Assembly (NCBI RefSeq): GCF_964340395.1
Contig: NC_135571.1
Coordinates: 13,460,546-13,524,545 of the forward strand
Direction of reading: 5' to 3'
Origin: Glandiceps talaboti
Taxonomy: Eukaryota > Hemichordata > Enteropneusta > Spengelidae
Length of the DNA: 64,000 bases
Part shown: piece after piece, positions 47,401-60,479 of the stretch
How positions within the stretch are numbered: position 1 is the first letter of the stretch
Layout of the letters: every line of letters begins with the position of its first letter
The notes under the pieces: generated by a model
Databases searched by the model: none
Seen by the model: only the letters and a program-made list of their open reading frames with translations
What the model was told of the DNA's origin: nothing
Translations under genes and position numbers: made by a program

Positions 47401-48961
47401 GTCAGTGATTGTAAGGAACAACATGGCCGCTGTTTAGACCTGGGACAATCACTGATTGGACAAAAATGATTCTCATTTTCATCAATTCTATATATTTAAC
47501 AGAAGTCATGGTATAAACATTTTGAAAACAATCGTTGTCAGGAGATTATTCAAACCACTCATATTGTAACATACATGATCAAAGTGTACATAATGGATGC
47601 TCACAGCGTAATGAGTTATCACAGTTGATTTTTACCCATCATGTTCTGTACCCCTCCTGGCCTCCTCTGGGATAAATAAGTGTTAGAGATAAACATTACA
47701 AATTTATTGTCGAATTTCACTTCACAGATGCATGTCATTTAGAATGGATTTTAAGTGCCAATATAGTACAGTGTATACACAAAGACAGCCATCCATGGAT
47801 AATAAAAGTGGGACGGATATAAACTATACTAAAAACATCTTGACCAATGACAGTCTGTCAACACATCCCAGCTGTTCTCCAATTATAGACAGCTGTTATA
47901 CTCTATAGTTGATATATCATGTATGTCGTGACTGAATAGTAAACTCTATGACATTCTAGGCTTTATGCAAACAGTTTGTAGCAGGCCTACATTCCTATAA
48001 AATTTGATGTCTGTAAAATTTGTAATTTACTGTTCTGTCTAGTCTGTTTGACTCTGGTACTTTATATGTGTATGTATCTAGTTTACAAGACTGTAAATAC
48101 ACGTTGAAATTGTTTATTTGCATTCTCTTTAATCTCTTCATTGTACACTATAACACTTTCCCTCCAAAATTATTTAATGAAATTTTATTTTTTCGCAAAC
48201 TTTTAGGCAAATTATAATTTCATTTTAGACCAGATTCACAAAAATCATTCTTCTTTGTGAAGTGATCTCAAAATATTTTGAAAAAGTGAACATTTTTTTC
48301 TTTCAAATTATTTGAAGAAATTTTGTTTTTTTTGTAACCTTTTGGCAAATATAAACTTTATTTTGGGCCTTGTTTGTCGAAGTTATTCTTTATGAAGTGA
48401 TTGCAAAATATTTTTGAAAAGTGAACATTTTTTGTTTAAAAAAAAACATCTTCCAAATAATAAATTAAAGAATTTTCTGCAAACTTTTTGGCAAATCTAA
48501 ACTTTAAATTTCACAGAAATTATTCTTTTTAGAGTGATGTCAAATTCTTTTTAAAAAGTGAACTTATTTTTGTAAAAGGAAAAAACCATGTGAAAAATGG
48601 CGTAGCCTGCACTTTTATGGTTGTGGTGGGGTTAAAGGTCATATGTGTTGTCATGAAGGGGTGAATGGTTACGTCAACAGGATCAAAACTGTGTTGATGT
48701 GGTGAGAAGTGATGCTGAGGTTCTGAACAGGGGTACATTCTTACCCAGAATGCAATAGGTGTGATGCAGATTTCAATACATTCTAACTGCTGTGTTTATG
48801 TAAACGTTATCGATACTTCCTGTTGGTATATAGTTGGGTGACTGCTATTAAAAAATGTCTGTACCACAAGACAAGCTTGGGTGAAGAAGTAAGTGAAGAG
48901 TGAAGAACAGTGGCAATTGCAGTCAAGCTAGGGAGTTAAATAAGGGTTATGTACAGGAGTG
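47401..48961. other. Presumed NAV intron with dispersed repeats
   Basis: The ~140-bp repeat occurs three times in tandem at about 48150-48570 (CCAAAATTATTT, TTTTTTCGCAAACTTT, TTTATTTTGGGCC and AAATTATTCTT words). A 69-codon minus ORF at 48529-48738 is unsupported. Confidence 0.5.
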
Positions 48962-49176
48962 TTATTAAACTCCCTAACATAATCACATTTTTATTGCATG
49001 CATATTCCTCAAAGTGGCCCCAACTGACCCTTTCCAGATTTTTAGTGTAACGCTGGTTTCCTAGGGAGTCTGGATTGGTGATTGAACTAGGTACAGACTC
49101 CCTAACAAACCTCTCATTTATACTGTCAACTATGTTTTGGTACTCATGATACTCACTCCATTTCTAGATTTTCAAT
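48962..49176 (+). repeat. ~65-bp hairpin repeat, left part of split array
   Basis: Units pair TAGGGAGTCTG with CAGACTCCCTA (11 bp, for example 49062-49072 and 49094-49104) and continue ACAAACCTCT...CAACTATG. The array resumes after the MITE at 49177-49543. Confidence 0.7.
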
Positions 49177-49543
49177 TAGTCTCTGTTACCCAGACTCTCG
49201 TCGCTGGGGGCTCTACTACGAGACCACACAGACCAGAGTCTGGGGAAATGTAATTACAATCACCTGCACCAGATCTCTTTCCCAGAGCAGTGCATGCTGG
49301 GGAATACTTCACATCCAACACTGCAGGCTGAATGATCCAGGTACCATCACGGCAGGTTATCACGTCTGTAGCAACTGATACATCTTAATTACAATGGACA
49401 GGCCTCATAAACCCATTTTTCATGACTTGGAAGAAATATACTGTTTGACTTCCATACTTTGGGTTACATATCCCCAGACTTTTGCATATGCATGTGTCTC
49501 GTAGTAGAGCCCCCAACGGTGAGAGTCTGGGTAATCAAGACTA
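49177..49543 (+). mobile_element. Mutator-like MITE with 10-bp target duplication (367 bp)
   Basis: The left arm TAGTCTCTGTTACCCAGACT, CTCGTCGCTGGGGGCTCTAC, TACGAGAC is mirrored at the right end by GTCTCGTAGTAGAGCCCCCA, ACGGTGAGAGTCTGGGTAAT, CAAGACTA. Arms are about 50 bp at high identity, extending to about 70 bp with CAGAGTCTGGGG/CCCCAGACTTTTG. GATTTTCAAT flanks both ends exactly (49167-49176 and 49544-49553). Long arms and a 9-11 bp target duplication are typical of the Mutator superfamily. The centre has no transposase. It is inserted within the hairpin repeat array. Confidence 0.85.
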
Positions 49544-49553
49544 GATTTTCAAT

Positions 49554-49745
49554 GTGACACTAGTTTGCTAAGGAGTACAGGACAGGTTTAGACTCCCCAA
49601 CAAACCTCTAGATTACACTTTCAACACTAGTTTGCTAGGGAGTCTGGATGGGAAATAGAACTAACTTTAGACTCCCTAACAAACCTGTAGATTTTACTTT
49701 CAACTATGAGTTGCCACTCACACTTCCAGATTTGTCAATATGACA
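49554..49745 (+). repeat. ~65-bp hairpin repeat, right part of split array
   Basis: Continues the units seen before the MITE: ACTAGTTTGCTAGGGAGTCT ... TTAGACTCCCTAACAAACC, followed by TAGATTTTACTTTCAACTATG. Two to three copies. Confidence 0.7.
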
Positions 49746-50611
<866 letters not shown>

Positions 50612-50616
50612 CTTCT

Positions 50617-50838
50617 GGTGGCAACTGTAAATGTGTTGTCGATGGCAACTGCAAAGGTGTTGTCGATGACAACTGCAAAGGTGTTGTCGATGGCAACTGC
50701 AAAGGTGTTGTCAGTGGCAACTGCAAAGGTGTTGTCGGTGGCAACTGCAAAGGTGTTGTCGGTGGCAACTGCAAAGGTGTTGTCGGTGGCAACTGCAAAG
50801 GTGTTGTCGGTGGCAACTGCAAAGGTGTTGTCAGTGGC
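50617..50838 (+). repeat. 24-bp minisatellite, about 9 copies
   Basis: Units GGTGGCAACTGCAAAGGTGT then TGTC directly follow the CT tract. Early copies have GATGGC, later GGTGGC. The 24-bp period keeps all frames open (8-residue repeats such as VLSVATAK). No ATG context or splice signals support coding. Confidence 0.95.
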
Positions 50839-51054
50839 TTCTGTTGTGATAATGTAAGTGAACACAACTAACCCAGACAGTAATGGTTTCCAGACTGTCT
50901 TCAAACTAATAAGCTGTTAATGTAATCTGTACAATATCACTTTAAAAGTACACTTTATGATATTAAACATTACAAGATGTGTGATCCAATTTAACACAGT
51001 GTTCTACCGGGTTAAGTGGTTCCAACTTTGTAGTTTTACTTTTGATAATAGATG

Positions 51055-51185
51055 ATGGTTTATGCCTCACCATCAAATGTTGTGGTCTTTCGTGCCCCAT
51101 ACTCCTTTCATCAAATGTTGTGGTCTTTCATGTCTCACACTCACATCATCAAATGATGTGTTCTTTCATGCCCCATACTAAGCAT
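51055..51185 (+). repeat. ~41-bp tandem repeat, 3 copies
   Basis: Units share ATCAAATGTTGTGGTCTTTC then ATGCCCCATACTC. Diverged. Confidence 0.7.
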
Positions 51186-51277
51186 TGTGTGTGTTCCCCA
51201 ACCACATCATATAAATTAAGTCCTTCTAATAAAACAAGGTTTGTTATATGTTGCTGTCATGTGGTTGTAATAGTACA

Positions 51278-51836
51278 AACCCAGAGACTTGCCTTGGTAT
51301 TACTATCTTAAGAAATTAACCCAGAGACTTTGTCTTGGTATTACTATCTCAAGAAACTAACCCAGAGACTTGTCTTGGTGTTGCTATCTCAAGAAACTAG
51401 CCCAAAGATTTGTTTTGGTGTTACTATCTCAAGAAACTAGCCCAGAGATTTGTCTTGGTGTTACTATCTCAAGAAACTAACCCAGAGATTTGTTTTGGTG
51501 TTACTATCTCAAGAAACTAACCCAGAGACTTGTCTTGGTGTTGCTATCTCAAGAAACTAGCCCAGAGATTTGTCTTGGTGTTACTATCTCAAGAAACTAG
51601 CCCAGAGATTTGTCTTGGTGTTACTATCTCAAGAAACTAGCCCAGAGATTTGTCTTGGTGTTACTATCTCAAGAAACTAGCCCAGAGATTTGTCTTGGTG
51701 TTACTATCTCAAGAAACTAACCCAAAGACTTGTTTTGGTGTTACTAACTCAAGAAACTAACCCAGAAACTTGTCTTGGTGTTACTATCTCAAGAAACTAA
51801 CCCAAAGACTTGTTTTGGTGTTACTAACTCAAGCAA
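51278..51836 (+). repeat. 40-bp minisatellite, 14 copies
   Basis: Units TAACCCAGAGACTTGTCTTG then GTGTTACTATCTCAAGAAAC with exact 40-bp spacing. Variants (TAGCCC/TAACCC, GATT/GACT, TTTTGG/TCTTGG) come in blocks, with the TAGCCC...GATT type uniform in the centre, a sign of local homogenisation. Confidence 0.97.
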
Positions 51837-53282
51837 GTCGTTGGGCTAAGGAAACTATAAATTTGACCAAAGTTCCTCTCCTTTGTTCACCAGAGTTCTA
51901 AAATCTCAGTAAAAACAGAGTAATTAGGATTAATGTTTTCTTTTGTGGAACATTTCTACAGTTCAAAAACTTTTAAATGATGCCACAAATAGATGTATAA
52001 CCCAAACAGGAAGTATTAGTTATCCTTGAAAAGTTTTCCACAGCAAGTCTTAAAATTCAAATCAAGAACTAAACTTTTGAAGTCCATAAAAATATCACCA
52101 AAGTATTTCAAGGAAAAGCAAGTTTGTAATATAGTGTTCGTAATATGAAATCATAAATTCTTGTAAAATATGTTGTGCCGTTGGTGGTGCTCAATATGTT
52201 TTGCTGTTGTAATAAGGGAACGTATGTATGGCGGTCTGCCAATGATGGTCTAATGGAAGGCCATGCTGTCATCATAACAGACAGATCATATCAGCCAGGC
52301 TATACATGTATATATCAGCTGTACCCATTTCCAGGGATATAGACCATTTCACATTTCCGTATGTTGGATGTTTTTCCACGAATTTTAAGAGCATTGCACT
52401 CTATAAATATGATATCTAGGAAGGGAAGGAAACCACAATATGGTGTAATATTTCCTGGGTTGTGTTTGTTGATAAAGTTGTACCATGTAGAAGTGATCTA
52501 TTTCTCTTCAACATCAAGGCCTGTGTCTTCCAGTATGATCACATGGAGAAGACAATTTTATGAATTTTGATGCAAAATAAACACTTTTCAACCAGAATTT
52601 TGGCAAGTATTTCATAAAAATGATTATTTCTACATATCTTGTCTAAAAAAAGATCAAATAAAACACTAAATTACAAAAAATGAAGAATTTGTCATATTTC
52701 TGTGAATTTTGACATACAAACATCTTTCAACCAAAATTTTGGCAAATAATTAATAAAAACCGTTGTGTCTATTTATCTTTTCTAAGATAAAGTTCATATA
52801 AACAAGAAATTGCAGAAAAGAATTAATTTTTGTATGGATTACTTTGGCAGTGGAATTGCTAAAGTTTTCAAAAAACAGTTTAGTGACGTCGTACGAAACT
52901 TGTCACTGAGTTGAAATCTTCATGTTTTCCACACATTGGTACATGTAGTGTAGGGGTTAAAAGCACATCACAACTTACAAGAAAATTTAGAATCCATGTG
53001 TGTAGTTGATATAAAACATCGACCACAATGAAAGAAAGCACTCGATGCTTAAACCACGATTTGTCTTCTGAGAACAATAACGCCTCTGTGTTGTAATGTT
53101 CCTTGATAATTTCACATAAATGGAACTGCAACAGTAACTTTCCTGTGTGGGATACTTGCAATGATACTTTATGTGCAGGATACTGACAGGTTAAAATACA
53201 TAACTCCTCTTTCATTCTCTCTTTTCACCAGAAAGATGATGTACTAGGAATTCTTATGACCTCAAGCCTAAAATGAAATTGA
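51837..53282. other. Presumed NAV intron, no exon supported
   Basis: Dispersed ~140-bp repeats at about 52570-52860. The 69-codon plus ORF (52361-52570) and the 111-codon minus ORF (52880-53215) are non-repetitive but show no recognised domain, no start context and no splice-bounded structure. Confidence 0.4.
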
Positions 53283-53840
53283 AAGAAGGAAAAAACACAA
53301 ATTTGTGTTCAAATATTAAAGTTTGGTAGGAGAGTTATTTGGCATCAATTCAGTTATAAGTATTATTTTTATGATACCAGTCTAAAATTAAAATTGAAAA
53401 ATGCACAAAATTACAGAAAAACACAAACTTTTGTGTTGTTTTCGATCAGAAAGTAGCAATGCTTTAGTATCAGCTTTCTAATAAGCAATACTTTTATGAT
53501 TCTTATCGAAAATAAAGTTGAAATGAGGCAAAAAAGTTGTGGAAAAATATTTTTTAGTTCAAATAATTTTTGCTGGGGAAAGTAACATAATTTTTGTATC
53601 AATTCACAAAAAGTGATGGAAATAATACTTAGTTGACATATTCCTGTGATTCCAGTCTAAAACACTATTGAGATGTGAAAAAAGTTATGGAAAATCATAA
53701 TTTTCAATTTGAATAATTTTGGCAGAAAAGTAACACAATTTTATCGTCAATTTACAAATTTGTATTATTTCTATGATTTTGGTCTAAGATAAATTTCAAA
53801 TGTGACAAAAAGTTGTAGAAAAACCTCAAACTTTTTCATG
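53283..53840. repeat. Four tandem copies of the dispersed ~140-bp repeat
   Basis: Each unit runs: TTCAAATAATTTTGGC, a GAAAGTAACA edge, an ATCAATTCACAAA word, ATTATTTCTATGATT, CCAGTCTAAAATAA, TTGAAATGTGMMAAAA, GTTACAGAAAAAC. Copies begin near 53310, 53440, 53558 and 53698. This is the clearest tandem form of a family found in more than twenty places on both strands. Confidence 0.75.
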
Positions 53841-54353
53841 AGTGAAAATTGTGGTGAGAGTATATGCCTAACATAGAGAAAGTAAAATACAGAAATAAAC
53901 TTTGGTTCAACCATAAAATCTTGGCAGAAAGACCATTTTCCTTCACTGGAAAATTTCTACTAAAGGGCAGGGAAGTTAATGAGTAAATTATGTGTTTATA
54001 TGTTCTGCTTCACTGATCAAGCAAAGACTATTTTTGGCAATGTTTATTTTCTTTTCCATAGAGGATTTCCTCAACAGTGCTCACAGAATCTAGTACAATT
54101 ATGCCAAAATATTTGGACATAAATAATTTTTTCTTGTGTTTTGGATAAATTCTTGTTTGTCCTTGACTTGTGGGAAGTTTATTTTCCTCTTACAAATGAC
54201 TCTAAGACAAGATTCAAATTGTTCAGTGTATAGATATTTAGAATTACGTTAGGAAAAAATGCTTGAAAGCTTTGAAATTATTTTAACATTTCAGTAAGTG
54301 ATATCTTTCCTGATATCTGTCCAATTGCCATTTATCTCTTTATGTTTAAAATA
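53841..54353. other. AT-rich spacer, no gene seen
   Basis: No supported exon or array. Confidence 0.4.
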
Positions 54354-54437
54354 TTTGCAGTACTGTGTTTTTTGCAGTACTGTGTTTTTGCAGTACTGTT
54401 TTTGCAGTACTGTGTTTTTTGCAGTACTGTGTTTTTT
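54354..54437 (+). repeat. 16-19 bp tandem repeat, 5 copies
   Basis: TTTGCAGTACTGTGTTTT repeated with small length changes. GCAGTACTG has the palindromic centre CAGTACTG. Confidence 0.9.
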
Positions 54438-54509
54438 AAATGTATTTTGCTCCAAAAAATGACAATGTTGAAAAGTTTGTTGAACAGTTTGCCATGGATG
54501 TTGCAGTAG

Positions 54510-54680
54510 CATAACAAATTACCCAGACACGTGCAGACCAGATATGATATCACGATATCGTACATGATAGGTGACGGACTGTACACTAACTTGGCAAGTC
54601 ATCCACATCTTCTTGGCTGTTGCCATAGTTTGTCTGACGTTAGATGTACAGTGCTAATTTTAGATCAATTACAAAGAGAG
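54510..54680 (+). other. Possible exon-like ORF ending at a strong donor
   Basis: An open frame without an ATG near its left end leads to CAAAGAGAG followed by GTAAGC at 54681, a good 5' splice site. The last residues read SLSDVRCTVLILDQLQRE. An acceptor-like ACACGTGCAG lies at 54525-54534. No family recognised and no NAV similarity, so this is only a flag. Confidence 0.12.
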
Positions 54681-54749
54681 GTAAGCAGCCTTGAAATTCT
54701 GTTCAGCGTAGGAAATCTGTCTTGTCTCCTGGTCAGTATTACACTTTGA

Positions 54750-57700
54750 CAAATACGACAACACAAAAAATTGATACATTCCTACTCACAGCAGATATCA
54801 ACCCCTGATATTTCGTGATAGGCTGACCATACATGGAGTAGAGGTCACCATTATTATGAAGGGGTGCAACTTACCCTTTGAGGAGGTTTAACATCTTTAC
54901 TTTCTTTTGTTATTGAACAATCCCCTCAATTTTGCAAGGAACCTATTAAAAGATACTTAAAATAGTCAAAATTGATTTAAATATATTCACAAGTGCTAAC
55001 AATGAGTAAATTGTACGTTTGTTTTGAAACTTTGCATTGTCTGAACTTTTGATGGTAACATGTCACCCCTTTGATAGAATGGTATGTCCTGGTGGAAGTG
55101 AAAGTTATACCAGTGAATTCTAGACACCCTGGCAATGTTCCAAAAGAAATTTGTGTAAAAAATCATATTTAGATTTTTGATGGACTTTGTAATAGCTGAT
55201 CCTAAAGTGTCAACAAGTGTTTTGGACCTAAATCTCTCACTTGCTGAACATTCATCAGAAACTGTTGCTGAAAAATAATTTGGTTTTTACTACATGTCCA
55301 ACATTTGTAAAACATCCCTTGTCGGCTGCTGGATTTATTTCTATTAGCCTGAGGGGTCAGGAAGTTTTGACCAGTACTTAGTCAAGTTCACTTTGTAACT
55401 TGGGATTGGAAGCTGTGTTCATGTTTTCCAGAGGAGCCGTAGACATTGCTGTTTGTGGCTGGTATAATTTTGCCAAAATTGGATTTTAACTATTTTTGTG
55501 GAATTTTTGAGAAGAAATCTTCAGATTGGAACTGTTTGTGAGTATTCTTATTTTATTCAATCTTTTTGTGATTCTGGAAGTTTGATCAAACACCAGGAAA
55601 CAGCTGTTTGGATTAGTTTTAGAAGATATGTACAGGAAAACAAAATGGGAGTAGAACGAGTGTACAAGCAATTCAAACGATAGTTTCCTCCTTTGAAAGA
55701 AAAATGTAAAAAAAAAAAAAATGAAACATGTTCTACCTTGTGCTGTTTCTATTTTTACAACATTTCGTTCTATGTTTAGCCAGAAGTTAAATGCGTAGAA
55801 AAATGTCACCATCTCTAATAGGTTACAATGATGTTCAACATATGTCAAAAACTGTTGTCTATACAGCTTGTATTTTCTGCATACGTATGTGTCGTTAAAT
55901 GTTTTGACCCAGTACTACAAACTTTTTAGAAGCAAGACATTGTTCTCTGACATGGAAATAATTCTATTATATTTCTATAAAATTCATGGTCATACATAAT
56001 TAGGAATAGAAATAATTAAAATTGTGGTAGAAAAATGACGTCTGGTAGTCAATAACTACACTCCTTGACATTTAGAAAGGTTATGTAACCTCTAAGTCCT
56101 TAACTAGAGCTATAACACTTATTTGAACAAAAATTCTTGTTTTGCTGTACTTTTTCGTACAATTTCTTTTCTATTTTAGATAGGAATCATAAAAATTAGT
56201 GTTATCAATTAATTTTTACCAAAATTTTGGTCTTAAAATGGTAAGTTTTACAAATAAAGCAAAAAACATTGACATATTTATGGAGTATCTGTATTTGTTC
56301 ATATATTTGTGTTGGAGTGAAGTAGGTATATAGTAATACAACTAACATACCAGTTGTTGTAAAGATGGTTAAGTCTGTTACATACTTGACATTCTATCAG
56401 AAAAATTTTCTTATTTTTTATTTTTTGACACAAATTCAACTTTATTTTAGATTGGAATCATAGAAATAATATTTACTTGTGAATTGGTGATAAACTTGCG
56501 CTACATTCCTGCCAAAAATATTTGGTTAAAAATTTGTGTTTTCTGTAATTTTTTGTCACATTTCAACTTTATTTTAGCCTGGGAATCATCAAAGTAATTA
56601 TTTATCAGAGATAGATTTCCGAATTTTTTCTCAGCAAAACAAAAATTCCCCCTCCTCATGAAGTGTCGATATTTTTTGTGAAGAAGCTGAATACCAGCAT
56701 AATTTAAAAACCAGTTGCTAAAAAGTTGATGCCTTGGTGATAATTTATTGCATTGGTTTGTATTTTTGGACAAGTTTGTATACTTGGTTGATGTTTGATC
56801 GTTCCAGATGGCTGGCAATAACATATTATGTTGTCTTCCCATGTCATCTTAGCAAGTAAACTGTATACCACACAGGATCTGGGACTCCCAAATGTTGTGA
56901 TGAGACATCTTTTCTCTCATGTTTTATTTTTATTAGACATCCTTCCCTCCAGTCTACACAGTGAAAACATCCATGTACTACCAGACATATGTTAGCAAGA
57001 TTAAAACTCACTTTGCAAAAAAAAAAAAATTCCAAAAAATTGTCACTTTTTTATGAATTTTATCATTTTTTGCACAACTATTTTGATATCATTGCATAAA
57101 AAATTATTATTGTGGGAATTGTAGCCTAAAATAAAATGAAATTGTGTCAAAAAGTTGCAGAAAAAAAGAATTTTTGCCATGGGAAAGTAGAAAGTATGGA
57201 TGGTTTTATTTGAGATTGATTTCATCTGCCACATTTGGCTTGCAGTCGTACTCCAGATGTACAAGTTCCCATTGTCTCAGTAGGATAGTTATTTTAGAAA
57301 TATTCAGTCGCATACTTTTAATAAAAACATGTATTTTTTCTTCGAATAACCATAAAGTAATCATATTTTCAAAAATACAATGTATCATGATCTAAAGAAT
57401 ATTAATGGAAATGAGATCCTAAACTATCAAAGTCTTTGCTCGCTCATGCAAATGAGAATCTAAGATTCGTAAGAGTGAAATATGGGGAACATAAAATGTG
57501 TACGATACACAGTCTTTCGGTGATCATTGTCTGTTCCTCCTGTATATAAGGTAACTAATTTTTTTACCACACAAGTGAATAGTTAACAAATTTATACAAA
57601 ATTTATATTTAAAACCTGTTGTCCTATGACATGAAATTATCTGAATTCTCAATTATAACATTAGATGAACATTTGCTATAATTATATTCTCAGATTTTAG

Positions 57701-57763
57701 CCATAAACTTGCAATCACAGCAAATATTACTTAATTGTTTATGTATTATTTGCATATTAATGT
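54750..57763. other. Presumed NAV intron with dispersed repeats
   Basis: ~140-bp family copies at about 56130-56290, 56390-56600 and 57020-57190, in both orientations. ORFs on opposite strands at 55486-55848 (120 codons) and 55498-55683 (61 codons) overlap each other and lack known domains. Confidence 0.45.
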
Positions 57764-57785
57764 ATGCAAAACAGCTGTTTTGCAT
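57764..57785. promoter_or_regulatory. 22-bp perfect palindrome: octamer half-sites around an E-box
   Basis: ATGCAAAA, CAGCTG and TTTTGCAT follow one another without a gap, so the whole is exactly self-complementary. CAGCTG is a bHLH E-box and ATGCAAA an octamer half-site. TTTGCATATTAATG lies just to the left. Function inferred. Confidence 0.3.
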
Positions 57786-59509
57786 ATTTATAGTGTTTGG
57801 ATTTCATGATAGTCGAATGCTGTAGACAAGATAATTTTGAATTTTTTAATAATTTTTTTATGAAAGCATTACATATTAGGATTGAAATTTATGACTGATA
57901 TTTCTAAAAATGTAAAATGACTAAGAAGGATGACAAAATAGTGAGATAATCTCGGCATATCAAAATTCAGAAACTCTATGGGGATTAATATAAACATTGT
58001 CTGCATTGTGTAATTTTGGAAATGTGAGTGGGTGGGGGTTGGACTAATGATCTTGTGGTAGTTATAGTTTACAAGTTACAACTGGTAGATTTTTGACCAG
58101 TCAAAAAGACTTCCTAGATTATAGAACAACAGTCTAATATATCAATAATTTTAAAACATGCAAAACAACCAAGTTAGAATGTGGTAAAAACCGATGCAAA
58201 AGGGGGAAAAATTCATAGTTATTGTACTGGAAACTTGCCTTCATATTCTGTAAACTTGTATGATATCTCCCCCTCCGTCTTCTATACTCCAGAGTTGGCA
58301 AATTAAGTACTGATACCCTCTCCTCATACGATAAATGGCATAGATCGTTGATATAGTGAGTACTTCTTCTCCAGTGTATTTGTTTAGGGTGGTAAGTAGG
58401 TAAAAACTTTCAGAGTTCACCAGTCATCTTTAGTACACAACATAATTATGGCACAATGTATGTAAACTATTCCAGTTTTACGTTATTTCCCGCTTTCTGT
58501 TGCTAGGGTTCCTAAACCTCAGTAAAAACAGTGGGCTTGGTTCATTGAAGTACTAGTTGAAATGTTTAATGTGTATTTAATGAGTTGATGGTTTACAAAG
58601 TAGTGACTACAATCTCTGAAATGCAGCATTTATGTAGTGCTAGTCCTTGACAAAAAGATAAAAAAACCATTGACCACACAGTGTAGATTCTGTGTTGAAA
58701 GAGTTTGTGATAGCATAAAGAGTAGGGGGCAATGAGGTGGATTGGTTTAACCCCTGTCAGACAGCGAAAGAGATATCAAGTCTACAATTTTAATACTTCT
58801 TTTTCACAAATATGCTCAAATTTGCTCAAATTTTTTTATATAAAGGTATTTTTATGGATTCAGTCTTTGATTTTACTCCAAAATAAAATCAAAATATGCA
58901 AAAAATTCGTAAAAATTAGAATTTTTGTTCACATGATTTCAGTGGGAAATAAAAGTTTTTTGCATGAATTCATGCATGAAATGTAGTGTAATGATTTCAG
59001 CCTAAAATGGAAGTGAAAGTTTCCAAAAATTTAGGGGAAACAAGAATTTTTGTTTTAAAAGAAAATTATTGACAAAAGTTGAAAAGTAACAAAATGTCTT
59101 ATATACAACTATTTCATCCTAGAATTAAATTGAAAGGTGCAAAAAATTTAGTCGGAAACAAGAATTTGTAAAGTAATTTTGGTGAATAGTACTTTGTACA
59201 TTAACACCAGTTCTTTACTCTGCTTGTCTACCACGAAATTTTGCTGTCTGTTCTATTTTAAGCGGGTACAAATAATTTGCCATCATACATGCGTGCATCA
59301 AGAGTTTACTCAACCTCCAAGTCTCTTTCCCTCCCACTGCCTGTGAACAATTGAAATTTGATTCTAAAATTCCACATTAATTTTAGAATTTTGATGATGA
59401 TGTGCAAGCCAATTTTCTGTTGGTTGATTGTTCGTTAACTCCTCATTTGATGAATAAGTAGAGAGTGACTGGGTTGACCTTTGGTGTGACCTCAGACAAG
59501 AATTAAGTG
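57786..59509. other. Presumed NAV intron with dispersed repeats
   Basis: ~140-bp family copies in tandem at about 58780-59190. The 84-codon ORF (58732-58986) lies in them. Confidence 0.45.
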
Positions 59510-59960
59510 GTCGTTGTCTGAACCGTAACAAAGTGCTGTACTGATTGACTCAACTTACTCAGATCTCCACTTTCTAATTTTGACCCGGGATCAAAACTAT
59601 TGTCTGCATTTTCAGTAAAAATGTTCTGTCTGTATGTACAAATAGTCCATTTTTTTGACTGGTTGTTGTTTGAACCGTAACAAAGTACTACACTGATTGA
59701 CTCAACTAACTCTCCGTTTAAATTTGAACTAGGATCAAAATTGTTGTCTGCAACTTTTATCAGCCAAGATTTTCTGTCCGTAGGCAGAAATATGTAAATT
59801 TCTCAGACTGATTTTGACTAAAATCTCCACTAATTTTGACCCAAGATCAAAACAGTCATCTGGAACTTATCAGTCAAAATTTTCTGTCTTTCTGTCATTG
59901 ATTTTGACTATAAACTTGCCACTTTCTAATTTTGGCCCAGGATCAAAACTGCACAGAATA
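59510..59960 (+). repeat. ~152-bp degenerate tandem repeat, 3 copies
   Basis: AACCGTAACAAAGTRCT, ACTGATTGACTCAACT, GATCAAAAC/TTGTCTGCA and TTTTCTGTC recur in order, starting near 59520 and 59672; a third partial copy covers 59815-59960. Confidence 0.75.
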
Positions 59961-60479
59961 TATATATTATAATCACTTTTAATTCATAATTGTCCTTACA
60001 AATTATAAATTTCAAACTTCTGTACATTAATCATATCTTTAATATTTTCCACCATATTTTATACCAAAATCAAATATTCCGTACAAATACAGTGTATGTG
60101 AATTTTCAAATTTTCCATGGAGTCATTCGGAGTTCAAACAAAGATCCTGTTTACATGTACTACACCCTTGACTATTATCACAAAGTACTCAGAAAGGTCA
60201 GAGGTCATATTAGGAAGGTGGTGAGAGAATATAAAATAGATGTTCCTCTGATGTGTCTGTAGAGGTCAAAGGTCAACACTTGTAGTAGTACTTGACAATG
60301 TTTGGCTGACAAAGTCGTACATTTTGTATACATGCTGGTATCATTCTCATATGTTACTCAAAATTGTAGTAGTTTGCAGTGATAAATTAAGTTACACAGA
60401 TGTATTAAGTTGAAACATTTATACTGCGATTTTCACTGTATGCCAGAATGGTAGACTGAATTACAAGTACTTGTAACTT

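Noticed and set aside
52880-53215. 111-codon minus-strand ORF
   Set aside because: No known motif, no splice or promoter context; length compatible with chance.
54531-54749. Possible SM-protein (Sec1/Munc18) exon because of CTVLILDQL
   Set aside because: Only the few residues resemble the family; surrounding residues do not. Kept only as an unassigned exon-like flag.
55486-55848. Overlapping 120-codon minus and 61-codon plus ORFs
   Set aside because: They lie on opposite strands over the same bases, include a poly-A/T-driven Phe run, and show no domain.
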